Assembly (NCBI GenBank): GCA_032622095.1
Contig: CP136066.1
Location: 95,937,319-96,001,318, forward strand
Direction: 5' to 3'
Origin: Siphonodentalium dalli
Taxonomy: Eukaryota; Mollusca; Scaphopoda; Gadilida; Siphonodentaliidae
Length of the DNA stretch: 64,000 bases
Below are positions 1 to 12,776 of the stretch, piece by piece. Each line of letters begins with the position of its first letter. Position 1 is the first letter of the stretch. A model generated the notes under the pieces. It was given only the letters and a program-made list of their open reading frames with translations, ran no database searches and was not told where the DNA came from. A program made the translations under genes and the position numbers.

Positions 1-57
1 GTTCACTAGCCACGAGAGTAAAGTGTATGCAATACACCACGCCTGTACTTGCATGGA

Positions 58-2070
58 AATTGTATGTCAATGATAGGGAATTTTATTGTCAGTAAGAAGC
101 ATCTGATGATATTTTGGTTGCAATTATCGATTACTAGAATTTATTAGGGCTTTGATAGTTTTTGCGGTTTTATCCAAAATCGATCATTTGAACTTTGTCA
201 CTGGTATAATCTATATTAGTATTTTAATAATTTTCCCCAGGGGACTGTGATCGATGGGCAACGAGCATTTGATGTGTGTAACCGGAATATGTCACACCAC
301 AAACCATTCAATTAACCTTTGATTGAATGGTAATTGATAGTTAATCATCGTATTGAATGTGGCTCAATTCCGTTTTCTTCTGGTGTGAATCGGTTTATAA
401 ATATGTTATAACCCGCCTGTGTATCTATACAAGAAATACAGACCGCGGCACTACCCCTCCCTTTTGAGATGACTTTTACATGGATTTTACAAGAGTATAT
501 CATCGTTAACCTGACTACCATGGTTTACTTGGAATTGAGAAGGGTCTGTCCATTTTACATGGCTTTTACCAGAGTATATCGTTGCAAACCTGACTTTACC
601 ATGCCTTAATTTACTTAGAATTTACACGGGTATGTCATTTTTACATGGTTCTTTACAAACTTTACATGGCTTTTACCAGAGTATATATCATTGTAAACCT
701 GACGTAACCAGTTTCATAAAGGCACATTCTTTCAACTTTATGATAACGAAATATACAGCTATGTTTTCTTTGTTTTAACAACATGTCAGGTCGTGATGAA
801 CTATTGCCCCGCGAATGGAATCACCTGACTTTTACTATAAACTTAGTAAAATAACACGCAAAATTATTTGACTGCACATATGATTTCAGACTAACCCGTG
901 GCTATCATATTAGCATGCATGGTGGGCAACAGACACCAAACTATTATTGGTACGAAACGTCTTTCGGAATAAACTTAGTAAAATAACACGCGAAATGATT
1001 TTACAGCACACACGATTTCAGAGTAACCCAACGTATGTTGTATTATCACTATATGTTGGGAACATTTTACTAGACATATTTTACTAAACTTCCCAACACC
1101 CGATTTATGGCGTTGGGCTAAAATCTTACCCAACGCAATTTAGAGTGTACCTCCGCCACAGTCTGGTATAATGGGCTGTACATGGCTTTTGTCAGAGTAG
1201 AGCCATGTAAACCTGGGTTTACCAGTGTATAATTTGTTACACTATGGCTCCATCAAGAATTCGCTAGAGTATGTTCTTATTGTCATGGGTTTACATTGGC
1301 TTTGCCCATGGATGTACTGTTTCGCCAGTAATTTACGAGAACAAAAGTGGGGGTAGACGTACAATGCATTAAATTAGAATTAACAATGGTGTGTCATATT
1401 TACATGGGCTTTACCCAGAGTAGAGCCAAATAAACCATGGTTTTACCATAATTTATTTCACCATATGATCCATCAAAAATTTACTAGAGTATGTTTTATG
1501 AGTTACATGGGGTTTACATGGGTTTTACCCAACAATATCTTGTTTCACCAGCATTCTGCCATGCCTTAATTCCTGTATTCTGTATCATGTATTCCAACAG
1601 TACGCAAATGTTTGTGTAACCTTTGTTTATTTATTTATTTGTCATTTTTTTATTTATGTATAACCGGCTTCGGTATCTTACAAGAATTACAGACCACGGC
1701 GCGTTAGCGCTGTGTCGCGGTTTGTATTTCTTGTATAGATACCCCGGCGGGTTATAACATATTTATAAACCGATTCACACACAGAAGAAAACTGAATTGA
1801 GCCACATTAAATACGATGATTAACTATCAATTACCATTCAATCAAGGGTTAATTGAATGGTTTGTGATGTGACATATTCCTGTTACACAAATCAAATGCT
1901 CGTTGCCCATCGACCACAGTCCCCTGGGGAAAATGATTAAAATACCAATATAGACTATACCAGTGACAAAGTTCAAATGATCGATTTTGACTAAAACCGC
2001 ACAAACTGTCAAAGCCCTAATACATTCTAGTAATCGATAATTTCAACCAAAATATCCTCATATGTAGTCG
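58..2070. mobile_element. Foldback element A (long TIRs), interrupted near its right end
   Basis: The left arm (about 105-450) is the reverse complement of the right arm (about 1717-2058) at high identity over about 345 bp, so the unit folds into a long hairpin. The outermost 45 bp of the left arm (58-104) do not pair with the sequence right of 2070. They pair with 6811-6856, so the right terminus was displaced by insertion of a second element at 2070-6809. A smaller palindrome lies at 1663-1759, at the inner edge of the right arm. No transposase-like reading frame was seen. I infer a non-autonomous foldback transposon; the superfamily is unknown. Confidence 0.75.
470..1600. repeat. Diverged internal repeats of foldback A
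   Basis: The interior of element A repeats variants of TTTACATGGCTTTTACCAGA followed by GTAAACCTG and ACCATG, at about 477, 557, 660, 1172, 1290, 1400 and 1500. A separate 55-bp pair beginning AACTTAGTAAAATAACACGC occurs at about 840 and 972. Spacing is irregular (about 90-240 bp), so this is an old, eroded repeat array rather than a clean satellite. No coding potential was seen. Confidence 0.6.
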
Positions 2071-5000
2071 GGGAGCCAATAAGGTCCACCTGCACCGCCC
2101 CCCCCCCCGCCCGATGATTACAAATAACCTTATTTTTATTGTTCCCTATGGTATCCAGATAAAGAATCCGGATTTCACCGAAAAATAAAGGTGGCTCTAC
2201 TAGGTGCTAGAGCCATTTGAATCCAAGATGGCCGCCATTTCCTCTAATTCAGACCAGCTGTATTTAATCGTTGTAATAGATCGGTTGTTAGCAAAAGAAA
2301 CAGACAAAATGTATGTCATTTTGTTGGTATGATGTCCTTCTTCAAAATTACGGCAAATAATTTCGAGAAATAATTCAAAATGGCCGCCGAAAAATGACGT
2401 CATATGCACGAAAATAGGAAATTTAATTAATATTTCACCATATCTTCCATTTTTCTTCACATTAATCATTAGTAAATGGCAAGGTTTTTGGGACAGTCAT
2501 CAAGCGTGATATTATAGCGTCATTTTAAGACAGTTGCCATTGACGAGGGTTCCGTAATAGATACAGAAAGAGGATTTGAAAAAAGAGGGGTGAAATTTTC
2601 GATTTTTTTTGCAAGACGATTTTGATAGTCATTTTATCGACAAACCACACAGGCTGTTAATATAATGTCAACAACTATGTGCTTTATTTTATTGGACGGA
2701 TGTTTTACTTCAATGGGAATGAAATTGGTGTAGAAAATTTCCAAAATGGCCTCCGAAAATAAGTATAAATGGTAAATATTGCCCCAGGGTGTCCTGCAAT
2801 GGCTTACAAGTTGTGGTTGATATTTAAAATTGGCTAATCTGTATTATATACATTGAATACTAACATGTCTGATGCACCATGAATCATTGTTAATATTGTC
2901 ACCACTGACATCACCAGAAATATTGGATTTTTCTCTCACAAACTTGACATAAATATCGGCAAAAATTCACTTTTCAGGGTTGGACAATTTTTTTAAGTAA
3001 AATGCAACTATCATTGGTATCAAAGGTATTTATTGTTTTGGTCTATCTTAAATGTGTCACACTGCGGTGTTTATAGACCAAATTGCTCAAGATGGCTTTC
3101 AAAATGGCAACCAAATTTGTAAAAAGTTATTTTTGTACATATATCCCGAACATTATTCTCTGCGTTATCCGACATGGTAGTAAATTGTGACTCACTTGGT
3201 TATTATACGTGTTAGTTAATTAACTGACAACAACGTTCTATTATGTTTGTCCCAGTTCCGTATGGGGCATGACAAATTCATTTTAAATTTGCAGTATGGA
3301 ATTTTGCGGAGAACCTCTTTTGTGATTCTTGCCATATTATTGAAAGGAAATGGGCAGAACTTTGAAACGGAACTGAGATTAACCATAATATGTGGCTATT
3401 CTGGCCCATTATGATAAAAAGTGATCAACTGGATAAAAGATGGATGCCAAGATGGCAGCCAGAGAGTTACTGTGTGATTATAGATGATGTGAATATGTAT
3501 ACAGGGAGTTACTGTATGGTCATGAGTGATGTGATTAGGTATACAAGGAGTGACTATATGGTTATGAGTGGGGTGTCCATGGTGAGATGCATAGGAATAT
3601 AAGGAGTGGCTGTATGGGTATATGTGAGGTGAATCGGTATACATATAGTGACTGTACGGTGTATTGTTGTGTGTGGCCGATGTGACCGTATGGGCATTGC
3701 TGTGGTGTATAGATATAACGAGAGTAGATACATGGTCATCCGTGTGTTGTTCGTGTATATATGGAGTGACTGTATATAAGGTCGTGGTGGGATGTATATG
3801 TGTACCGTGTGTGGCTGTATTGTGACATGTGGGTGTATATGTATATTTGTGCTGTCTGTATGATCATGGATGGAGTGCGTAGATAAATAGGGGGTGATTT
3901 TATGGTTATGTGTATAGGTGCACATGGTATGCCTGTACGGTCAAGATTGAAGTTATATGCATACCTGGAATAAGCTGGATGGTCATTGACGAGCGTGTGG
4001 CTATATACGGAGTGCCCTTTTGGTAACGGGTGGGTCGTATATTTATATATGTTGTGGGTGTATTATCATCGGTGGTGTATAGGGTGTAGATGAATGATCA
4101 TGGATGGCGTGTATGAGTATACAGTGAGTTGCTGAATTGTCATGTGTTAGGTGTATATGCAAGTATGAAACTTATGAGTGGTCGTGTGTGCGGGTATTGG
4201 TATATTTGGAAGGGCTCACCATTGGTGAGGTGTATATATTTTTTTGTATATCTGGATTGACTCTATGGTCATGGGTATGGCGAATATATATACATGTAGT
4301 AGCTGTATGGTCCATGGTGAGGTGAATATGTATACATAGAGTGACTCTGTGGTCAAGTGTAGGAGTATACCTGGTGTTCATGCATGGTGACTCATGGCTG
4401 TATCGTCATTTGTGGCATGTACCGGTATAACCAAATATGGCTGTATGGTCAGGTGTACGTGTATAGAGTGGGTGACTATATTGTCATGTGTGTGGTGTTT
4501 ATGTACATATGAGGTCATGGGTGGGTTGTACACGTGTAATTTGGGTGGCTATCGCTTTCCACAATAACTCAAAGATATGTTAATCAATAGAGAGGTCATG
4601 TCAAAGAGTTTTCCACCGTGGTAGTGTTTGTGTACATGGGGGAACTTTAAACGTGAAAAGCGATAGCCACCCATTACCACACAGTCATTCCATATATACA
4701 TAAACAACACAGACATAACAATATAGTGACCAACTGTATAAACGTACACCTGACCCAAGACCATGGATGGCCATACACCCATGAGTCACAATGCAGGCAC
4801 ACCGGGTATAATCCTAAACATGACCCATAAACATAGAGTCACTCCTTGTATACCCATTCACCTCATCATTGGCCATACGGTCATCCCATGTATACCTATT
4901 CTCCACATACACATGGTTAAATGGACATTCAATATATACATCAACACCACAACAATGACCATAGAGTCACCCCGGGTATACATATCCACCTCACCAATGG

Positions 5001-6809
5001 TCATATAGCCACTCGCTTCATACACATACCCCCACCCATGGTATACTCCTTCATCTGACCTATGGCCATATAGTCACCCGTATGTACCTATTCAAAACAT
5101 TCATACATGATCATGGTCAATCATTGTATATATATTCACCTCACCCTTGGCCATGTCACTCCCTGTATCCCTATTTGTCACACCATAGCAGAATAGCCAC
5201 TCAAGATATACTAATACTCCCCAGCCATGTCAGTATATTCACTCCATGTATGCATATGCACATCATGCATGGCCGTATAGCCGCTCGCTATATACACATA
5301 CCCCTCGCCCATGACTTTATGGCAACACATGTGTATACCCGTATAACCTACACATGACCATACCGCCACGAGTCACCAAGCAGGAACACCGGGTATACTC
5401 ATACACCTGACACATGACCATTTAGTCACTCCATGTATAGCTATTCATATTTATGATCATACAGTCACTCATTGTATACATACATGTACTAATCTCACCA
5501 TTGACCATACAATAACTCCCTGTATACCTATTTACCTCACCTATGATCATATAGTAACTCCCTGGCTACCATCTTGGCATCCACCATGTATCCAGTTGAT
5601 ATGTTTTATCATAATGTACCATAATAGCCACATATTATGGGTAATCTCAGTTCCGTTTCAAAGTTCTGCCCATTTCCTTTCAATAATATGGCAATAATCA
5701 CAAAAGAGGTTCTCCGCAAAATTCCATACTGCAACTTTAAAATGAATTTGTCATGCCCCATACGGAACTGGGACAAACATAATAGAACTTTTCCAAATTT
5801 GGTTGCCATTTTGGAAGCCATCTTGAGCAATTTGGTTTCTAAACACCGTAGTGTGACACATTTAAGATAGACCAAAACAATAAATACCTTTGATACCATG
5901 ATAGTTGCATTTTACTTAAAACAATTGTCCAACCCTGAAAAGTTAATTTTTGCCGATATTTATGTCAAGTTTGTGAGAGAAAAATCCAATATTTCTGGTG
6001 ATGTCAGTGGTGACAATAGAAACAATGATATATGGCGCATCAGACATTATTCAATGTATATAATACAGATTAGCCAATTTTATATATCAACCACAACTTG
6101 TAAGCCATTGCAGGACACCCTGGGGCAATATTTACCATTTTTCATATTTTCGGAGGCCATTTTGGAAATTTTCTACACCAATTTCATTCCCATTGAAGTA
6201 AAACATCCGTCCAATAAAATAAAGCACATAGTTGTTGACATTCTATTAACAGCCTGTGTGGTTTGTCGTTAAAATGACTTGTAAAAAAAATCGAAAATTT
6301 CACCCCTCTTTTTCAAATCCTTTTTCTGTATCTATTACGGAACCCTCGTCAATCGCAAATGTCTTAAAATGGCGCTATAATATCACGCTTGATGACTGTC
6401 TCAAAAACATTGCCATTTTACTAATGATTAATGTGAAGAAAAATGGAAGATATGGTGAAATATTAATTAAATTTCCTAATTTCGTGCATATTAAGTCATT
6501 TTTCGGCGGCCATTTTGAAATTTTTTCGAAATCATTTGCTGTCATTTTGAAGAAGGACATCATACCAACAAAATGACATACATTTTGTCTGTGTCATTTG
6601 CTAACAATTGATCTATTACAACGATTAAATACAGCTGGTCGGAATTAGAGGAAATGGCGGCCATCTTGGATTCAAATGGCTCTAGCATCTAGTAGGGCCA
6701 CCTTTATTTTTCGGTGAAATCCGGATTCTTTATCTGGATACCATAGGGAACAATACAAAATAAGGTTATTTGTAATCATCGGGGTGCAGGTGGACCTTAT
6801 TGGCTCCCC
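2070..6809. mobile_element. 4.7-kb foldback element B inserted into element A
   Basis: The ends are inverted copies: GGGAGCCAATAAGGTCCACC at 2071 matches its reverse complement ending at 6808. Homology continues inward along nearly the whole element, through 2100-3470 and 5560-6790, and then as diverged satellite arms that meet near 4.6 kb. An 18-bp inverted pair reading GGGTGGCTATCGCTTTCC (4543 and 4656-4673) marks the centre. Removing the element rejoins the right TIR of element A across 2070/6810, with a short duplication (TC or TCG) at the junction. The ORFs along the arms have no recognised domain. This architecture, long TIRs containing tandem repeats, is known from foldback (FB/Galileo-type) transposons; assignment to them is inference. 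Confidence 0.75.
3470..5560. repeat. Diverged satellite in the two arms of foldback B
   Basis: Left of about 4540, irregular 50-65 bp units carry GTATACANGGAGTGACTGTA and ATGGTCATGNGTGANGTG-like blocks. Right of about 4670 the same units appear in reverse complement (TATGGTCATACAGTCACTCC-like, CACCTCACC). The array is heavily diverged and runs in opposite orientation on the two sides, so it forms part of the palindrome. The open frames here come from repeat composition and are not treated as genes. Confidence 0.65.
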
Positions 6810-6856
6810 TCGTCTTTCTGGCAATAACATTCCCTTTCATTTGACATATAACTCGG

Positions 6857-7959
6857 CGAAATTGAAAGAAGCGAAGTCGAGATATCGTATCGGAAAGAAC
6901 CGAAATCTACCGAAGAAATCGGGTCGTCAAACTCCCTGTCCGCTCAGAGGCCTTTGACCTAGTTATAAAATCAACATTTTTGAGCAATAATTTGTCCCGA
7001 ACGTGTACTTAAACGCGATGACATAACCTATAAATGCTCATATATGTTCCGCAAGTCATTTGGGAGACACCAATACCTTTTTTTATTTCATCAGATGTGT
7101 TTGTGCCCAATTTTCCAACTTTATTCATCAAAGGAATTCCAAAACCAATACATGTCTGCGACTGGTAGTATATTTTGACCGTCTTGCTGATTGATTGACA
7201 ATAATCGAGAGTAAAATTCACAAATGTTGGCTTGAAAAAATAAATATGCTTAGATACCTGATAGACCATTGAAGAAACACATTAATTATTAATTTTCTCT
7301 GTACCAAGAAGTGTATCTGATTTTAAAACAAGTGAACTTGAAAGTACAGTTGAATATTTGGAATTTGCTTGATACAATACTAAAATTCTGCAAAAATAGC
7401 GTTACCATGACCCTCGCATTCTAGTTTTACTTTCGATTTCAATATTTACTGCCAGTCGCAGGCACGTCAATATTCCGGTAGTGTTCGGACTCCGAAGTGA
7501 AACTATAATTGTATGTATGCCACATTGCATGAAGTTTGTGATGAAATGTTACCGGCATTCACGACAAACGACTTAACCAAAAATGTATATATTGCCTGGA
7601 TTGTTCGCGTGCGTGCTTGTATATGTCAACTGTTTGTGGAACATGCAGTGTCCAATGTTATCATTCCAAATATTATTGCATGAGTATTGTGGATTATACA
7701 TTCCAACAGATTTAGATTTCGTTCAGTTCACTACCAATCACATCGCCCCTCCCGACAAACCAAATAATATCCAATCGAAAGTGTTGAGCCCACCCCCATA
7801 TGACCGCACCTAGTGGTATGATCCGTGTTTTAAGTTCCGAAGTTCCGAATTTCACACCTTGTGCTCCGATATCATTTCAGCATCTCATTATGTCAATTTG
7901 TGGGTTAGTTTTATCTCGTCTATAATTTCGCCCGGGCGAAGTACAGATTCATACAAGAA
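6857..7959. other. Unassigned intergenic sequence
   Basis: I saw no gene, RNA or clear terminal repeats. A short block reading GTGGATTATACATTCCAA at about 7690 recurs at 9616 and 9750, so at least part of this stretch belongs to a dispersed repeat. Confidence 0.4.
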
Positions 7960-9200
7960 ATATTGTTTATGAATAGGAGCAATTTGATTGGCCGAGGGGT
8001 GTGAACCGGTTTATAAGCATCGGTATGCGGATGAAAACCGGAGGCCCATGCTTACTGCAGACGTCGTTGTCGCTATGTCAGTGAGTTGGCTGACGACTGG
8101 GTGTGGGTCACTTTTTTAAACAACACTTACCACTTTTTGAAAGAGATATGTTTGTGTAACCTTCGTTTATTGATTTAAAGATACGGGCGGCGTTGGTGGT
8201 GGGTATGCTGTTAAAATATTCACCTCCGCCAAAAACCGCCATAAACCGCCATAAACAGAAAGAATAGTAAAATATAGACATACTGTGTTCTTATACCAAT
8301 CAGAAATATTGCATAAACAGTATGTTATTGTCAAATGTTTTTGTCCTTTGTTATGTAAACAAAAGCAAAAAAACGTTACTGAATTTGGCTTTTGTTTAGA
8401 TCCGGATATGGTAAACATACAGAGCGTTATTTGTTACTGTTTTCCTGATATGGAAATAATAAGGAGCGTTTATATAATTTGTGTGTGATTTACCAATAGA
8501 ATTGCGCTGTGTTATGTAAACAGAAGCAACACTTCTGTAACACGAGCAGGCTCTTGTTTACGTACACAATCGCACGTCTTGACGACAATATACTATTTAG
8601 GCGCTGATTATGTTTGGCATAGGAGTAAAACTCTGTTGATGGCGATTTCAACAAATATAAATATTTCTGCAACGAACGCCGCCCGTACCTTTAATGACCA
8701 TTTCTTAATTTATTTATCATCATCAGTATGCTTAAAGAACTCCTCGGCGTATCCTTTCAATCAGCCGTCAAGGCAAGCACGCATGGATGACTCGCATTTA
8801 ATGTCCACCAACACGAAGGACAGTGAAAGAAAGAAGTGATTTATTCCACGCCAATACATATATTAAATACATGCAAATTATAACGATAAGCAGCATTTCA
8901 ACATGCATGCGCGGGTATAATCGGGCTTTATAACTATAAAGCAGTTAATTGGTAACCGAAACTCATATCAGATTTTATTTTTTCTCAGTGTAATTGGATG
9001 TTATAAATATGTTATAAGCATGGCGTGCTTTATTTCCACAAAATTAAACATCGCTCGAGTCCTGTGGGCGCTTGTATTATTTTTATGGTGTGTAAAACGC
9101 ACACCATGCTTAAAACGTACGCGCAGTCGATTCGCACCCTGAGGAAAACTGAATAAAGCCACTTTGAATATGTCGATTACCCATCAAACATGTAATAAGT
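7960..9200. mobile_element. Diverged second copy of foldback family A
   Basis: At about 8003 the sequence GTGTGAACCGGTTTATAA resembles the element A arm (GTGTGAATCGGTTTATAA at 382). At 9130-9200 the reverse-oriented arm appears (GAAAACTGAATAAAGCCACT, compared with GAAAACTGAATTGAGCCACA at 1787). The interior shares GTTTGTGTAACCTTCGTTTA at 8151 with GTTTGTGTAACCTTTGTTTA at 1611 in element A. The copy is shorter (about 1.2 kb) and the arms are only partly preserved. No coding content was seen. Confidence 0.55.
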
Positions 9201-9601
9201 ACTCAACTACACGCAAGTCAAAAGAGAATTGTTTTCGCCCTCGCTGTATGGTCCAAAGCTGTCTGTCTGTCGATCGGAATGCAGAAATGAATCAGCGTTT
9301 TATAGGTCAGTTTTGTCTCTGAATTCAATTTTTTTAAGTGACGAATTGTCTCCGGGTAAACGGATTTATCCAAGGGAGAAAATCTGCAGCACCACAACAT
9401 GTCCACCTTTGACGAAAAGACGGATGTACTATTCAGAACTGAGAAGAAAAGTTGATAGTGTTAGCATGATCGGCATTAAAATATACGACATTATGGACAT
9501 TTTGTTTGCTAAAAATAGCATCAGATATCATTAATATGCCTGCCTATATGTGGGCTAAATTTTCCGCGCCTGTAAAAGTTTTGTGTTGTTTTTTCAAAGA
9601 A

Positions 9602-9790
9602 TATTGAGTAGATATTGCGGATTATACATTTCATTCAAAATCTACTTTTGTTATGGATATCGTTCGATAACTTTCAGTTAATAAATGGACCACCTCCACT
9701 AAAAAATACGCGACTCATTTATTGAGTGGATATCTGGATTATATATTCCAAACCTATGTGGATATCGTTTGGATAGTTCCCACTTGTATG
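9602..9790 (+). repeat. Dispersed short repeat, two tandem-like copies
   Basis: Two blocks containing GGATTATACATTTC/GGATTATATATTCC followed by TATGGATATCGTT or TGTGGATATCGTT lie about 117 bp apart, with a third related block at 7677-7740. The rest of 9201-10060 shows no gene or other repeat I can support. Confidence 0.45.
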
Positions 9791-10115
9791 CCATATACTT
9801 GTACGCCTCTCCACAGCCACTACAATTTGCATGGTTCGCGTTTTAGTCTTCTCCTGTAATATCGTGCGATTGGTCTCGCCGGGTTGTTACAATGTTACAG
9901 TTTCTGTCATTCTCTTCTTCACAGACACTCCAATCAATGACAATTTACAGGTGAGTTGTTGGATCAAGTCTGCTTTAACCTCCAAATACAGATTCATAAA
10001 TTAATAATTTTCCATGGATTTGAACAATTTCATTGGACGAGACATTCAGATGAGTATGAATCAGTTTAAAATAATATAATAGTTGGTGTATTAACACCCC
10101 TACACTTACCTCATC

Positions 10116-10470
10116 ATGCCGCTGGTGATGATGATGATGATGATGGTGATGATTGTGATGATGATGCATGGTGGTGGTATACATCATCCTCACCACCGTC
10201 ATCTTCATCATCTTCATCGTCATCATCACTGTCACCACTGCCATCGCCACCAGCACCTTCATCATCATCATCGCCATCATCACCGCCACCATCACAATAT
10301 CACCACCACCACCATCCGACCATCAAAATCATCATAAATGTCATCATCATCATCATCATCATCTTCGATGTCAATGCCATCACCATCGTTATCATCGCCG
10401 TCGTCATCGTCTTCTTCATTATCATCAGCATCATCATCGTCATATTCATCATCAGCATCATCATAGTCAT
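10116..10470. repeat. GAT/CAT trinucleotide microsatellite that flips strand
   Basis: The tract begins as interrupted GAT/GGT repeats (10116-10170) and then becomes interrupted CAT/CAC/CGT repeats (10185-10470). The change of strand allows local hairpin formation. Frames through it encode only His, Met or Asp runs and are not genes. Confidence 0.85.
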
Positions 10471-11080
10471 CATTGGTTGTAAAATAAAGCCCACACTGTG
10501 GATTAACCCGTTCTTTACTAAATGGATTTAAGCACCCAGTTATCAACACTGTGAAAAAAATATGTATTCCTACATCACATTGTGCTATCAAATCTTTGAA
10601 GGACAGTACGTAATTATATTATACATCAAATTGTTGTAATTTTACATCAAGCATGCATGCAATCAAATCTGGTAGAATTCCCGCCTTGGAATTTAATATT
10701 ATCGTGATTCAAACTTTACGACGTGAAAATTCAATAGTATATTTATCGGCGACAATATTATATACGGCAATCACTCCATGCAGTAGGACTGAATCTTACC
10801 CTGCTGATATGTATTATATATTATTTATCCGACATTCATTGAGTGTTATACGTATAGTACGAATTAGCGTGAGTACAACACTTAACTCTATCGGGATTTA
10901 GTTGCTCCATTTTGTATTTCACGATTCGTATTTGATCGTAATATTTGGCGTAAATTGTTGTTTTTGGGAACCTATTACCTATTCGATTGTGGACAGTTGT
11001 AAAGACGGTTTGAGTTCGGTTCCTTTGATAATCGGACAAGTTTAAATTCTTCGAAAATCGACTTAATCATTGACAATTTC

Positions 11081-11190
11081 CACCATAGGTCGCCTCGCAT
11101 ATATAATAGAATGCACTTGCCTAACAATTTTTTATCATTTTTATCATTTTGTTCTTACATTCTTTAACAATTTTTATCATTTTAAATATT
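11081..11190 (+). repeat. Half copy of the 67-bp palindrome element with spacer
   Basis: CCATAGGTCGCCTCGCATAT followed by ATAATAGAATGCACTTGCC, then CTAACAATTTTTTATCA, matches the right half and spacer of the palindromes at 30326 and 35819. The left half is missing, so this is a truncated and diverged relic. Confidence 0.65.
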
Positions 11191-11415
11191 TTTTATGCGG
11201 AACCCGAAGTCTTGCTACGCCATTTGTATTCATTGAGAATAGTGTAAACATATTTTATTCCAATCCCAATAACATATATGAACATTTAACAGAAGTAACA
11301 AATAGAATAGTATAGATGGATTGATTGGAAAGGGGATTAAACAACAATGAGAGGGAGGGTGGGACGGGAAGGAATGGAAATATTAAAATAATGGTAATGA
11401 TGATGTGCGAGGCAT

Positions 11416-11608
<193 letters not shown>

Positions 11609-11682
11609 GCTGATTGGATACAATGATATGCAAATAATTTCGTTGGAGCCGATTGGATACAATGATATTCATATAATGGTGT

Positions 11683-12730
11683 TTGCGTCACTGATACGCC
11701 AATCGCCTTGAGATGGTGGTGGGAGTAAATTTCGCGTTCATTAAACTTCCGGGGTCGGAGGCGAAATAATGCGCGATTGTCCGGAAAATGTATATTATTA
11801 TTATGTTGATTTTCTTTTTATATTAACCTTTTAATATATTTAGCGGGACCAGACCTTAGTCCTAAGCTATATTTCCTTTAAACCACACCTGTGATTCAAG
11901 GGGTTTTCCCGAGTATATAATCACTCCCAAGTAGGGCTATCTTTTGTGCTTCATATGGCGATGTTTTGCCGGGGATGCTCTCTGTGTTTTTTGAATGTGT
12001 TTCTGATCAGACCTATAGAGCACTGATGATCACGGGGATAATGGTGGTTTTCATCCTCCGCATGCGTCCGATCTCTATTTCTATGTCCTTATATTTGGAC
12101 ATCTTCTCGGGCTCATTTTTGCCAGATTTGTATCTGATGGCACTGCAATGTCTATTATGTAACACATTTTGTTGGCCTTGTCTTTTATAACAATAGCTGG
12201 CTTGTTGGCCCTGATAGTCCTGTCTGTGTGTATGGAAAAATCCCACAGAATGGTCACATTATTATTTTTGTGTATTTTGAACCTGTTTGTGGACAAATTA
12301 GGCCGGGCCAAGTTAGATACCTTTCTATAGGATTAAGTACTATTGGGGGTGGGGTCAATTTATGTTCTGGGGACCTGTGGCATCATCATCATCATCATCA
12401 GAATGATAATCATCATCATCAGTGGCATGATGAGGTAAGTGTAAGGGGTGTTAATACACCAAATATTATATTCAATAGATATCAAGAAGTATGTACAGTA
12501 ATGCCCTAAATAATCGACTCCTTAACCACAGCAGAATTGTGGGTAACTTTTCAGGATATAGTCGGAAATATGCTTGTTGCCATTCATCAGAAAGCTCTCA
12601 CATAATTTATTGGTTCGAATGCGCCTTGCACATATATATTGGATCATAAGCTTACGATGCATACATTTATCTGATAAAGTCATTTTAAACGACAGGTGAT
12701 CACCGAGAGGACCACTTAGTTCTCTCCCTG
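11683..12730. other. Upstream region of the KY-like gene, no clear gene
   Basis: Apart from the inverted repeat near 12385-12463 I see no coding exon, RNA gene or strong core-promoter motif. The stretch may contain the 5' untranslated region and promoter of the gene whose first coding exon begins at 12777, but no transcription start can be chosen from sequence. Confidence 0.35.
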
Positions 12731-12738
12731 TGACGTCA
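12731..12738. promoter_or_regulatory. CRE-like octamer upstream of the first coding exon
   Basis: A perfect palindromic TGACGTCA (CREB/ATF consensus) lies 39 bp before the proposed start codon at 12777. Its position suits a promoter or 5' UTR element. The same octamer also occurs at 2395 and about 60753, so chance occurrence is possible. Confidence 0.35.
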
Positions 12739-12776
12739 CCTAGCAGAGGACCGTCCATTACCCTCTATTTGACATC

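Noticed and set aside
3396-5357. His/Thr/Tyr-rich frames in the satellite arms of foldback B
   Set aside because: They match repeat periodicity, occur in mirrored form in both arms and have no domain.
5609-6576. Moderately long frames in the right arm of foldback B
   Set aside because: The homologous left-arm copy is interrupted at different positions, and no domain could be recognised.
7583-7813. 76-codon frame starting MYILPGLFACVLVYVNCLWN
   Set aside because: It has a hydrophobic start resembling a signal peptide, but there is no domain and no splice support, and it overlaps a dispersed repeat block at 7677.
10116-10591. Open frames rich in His, Met or Asp
   Set aside because: They follow the GAT/CAT microsatellite in several frames on both strands, with no conserved domain.
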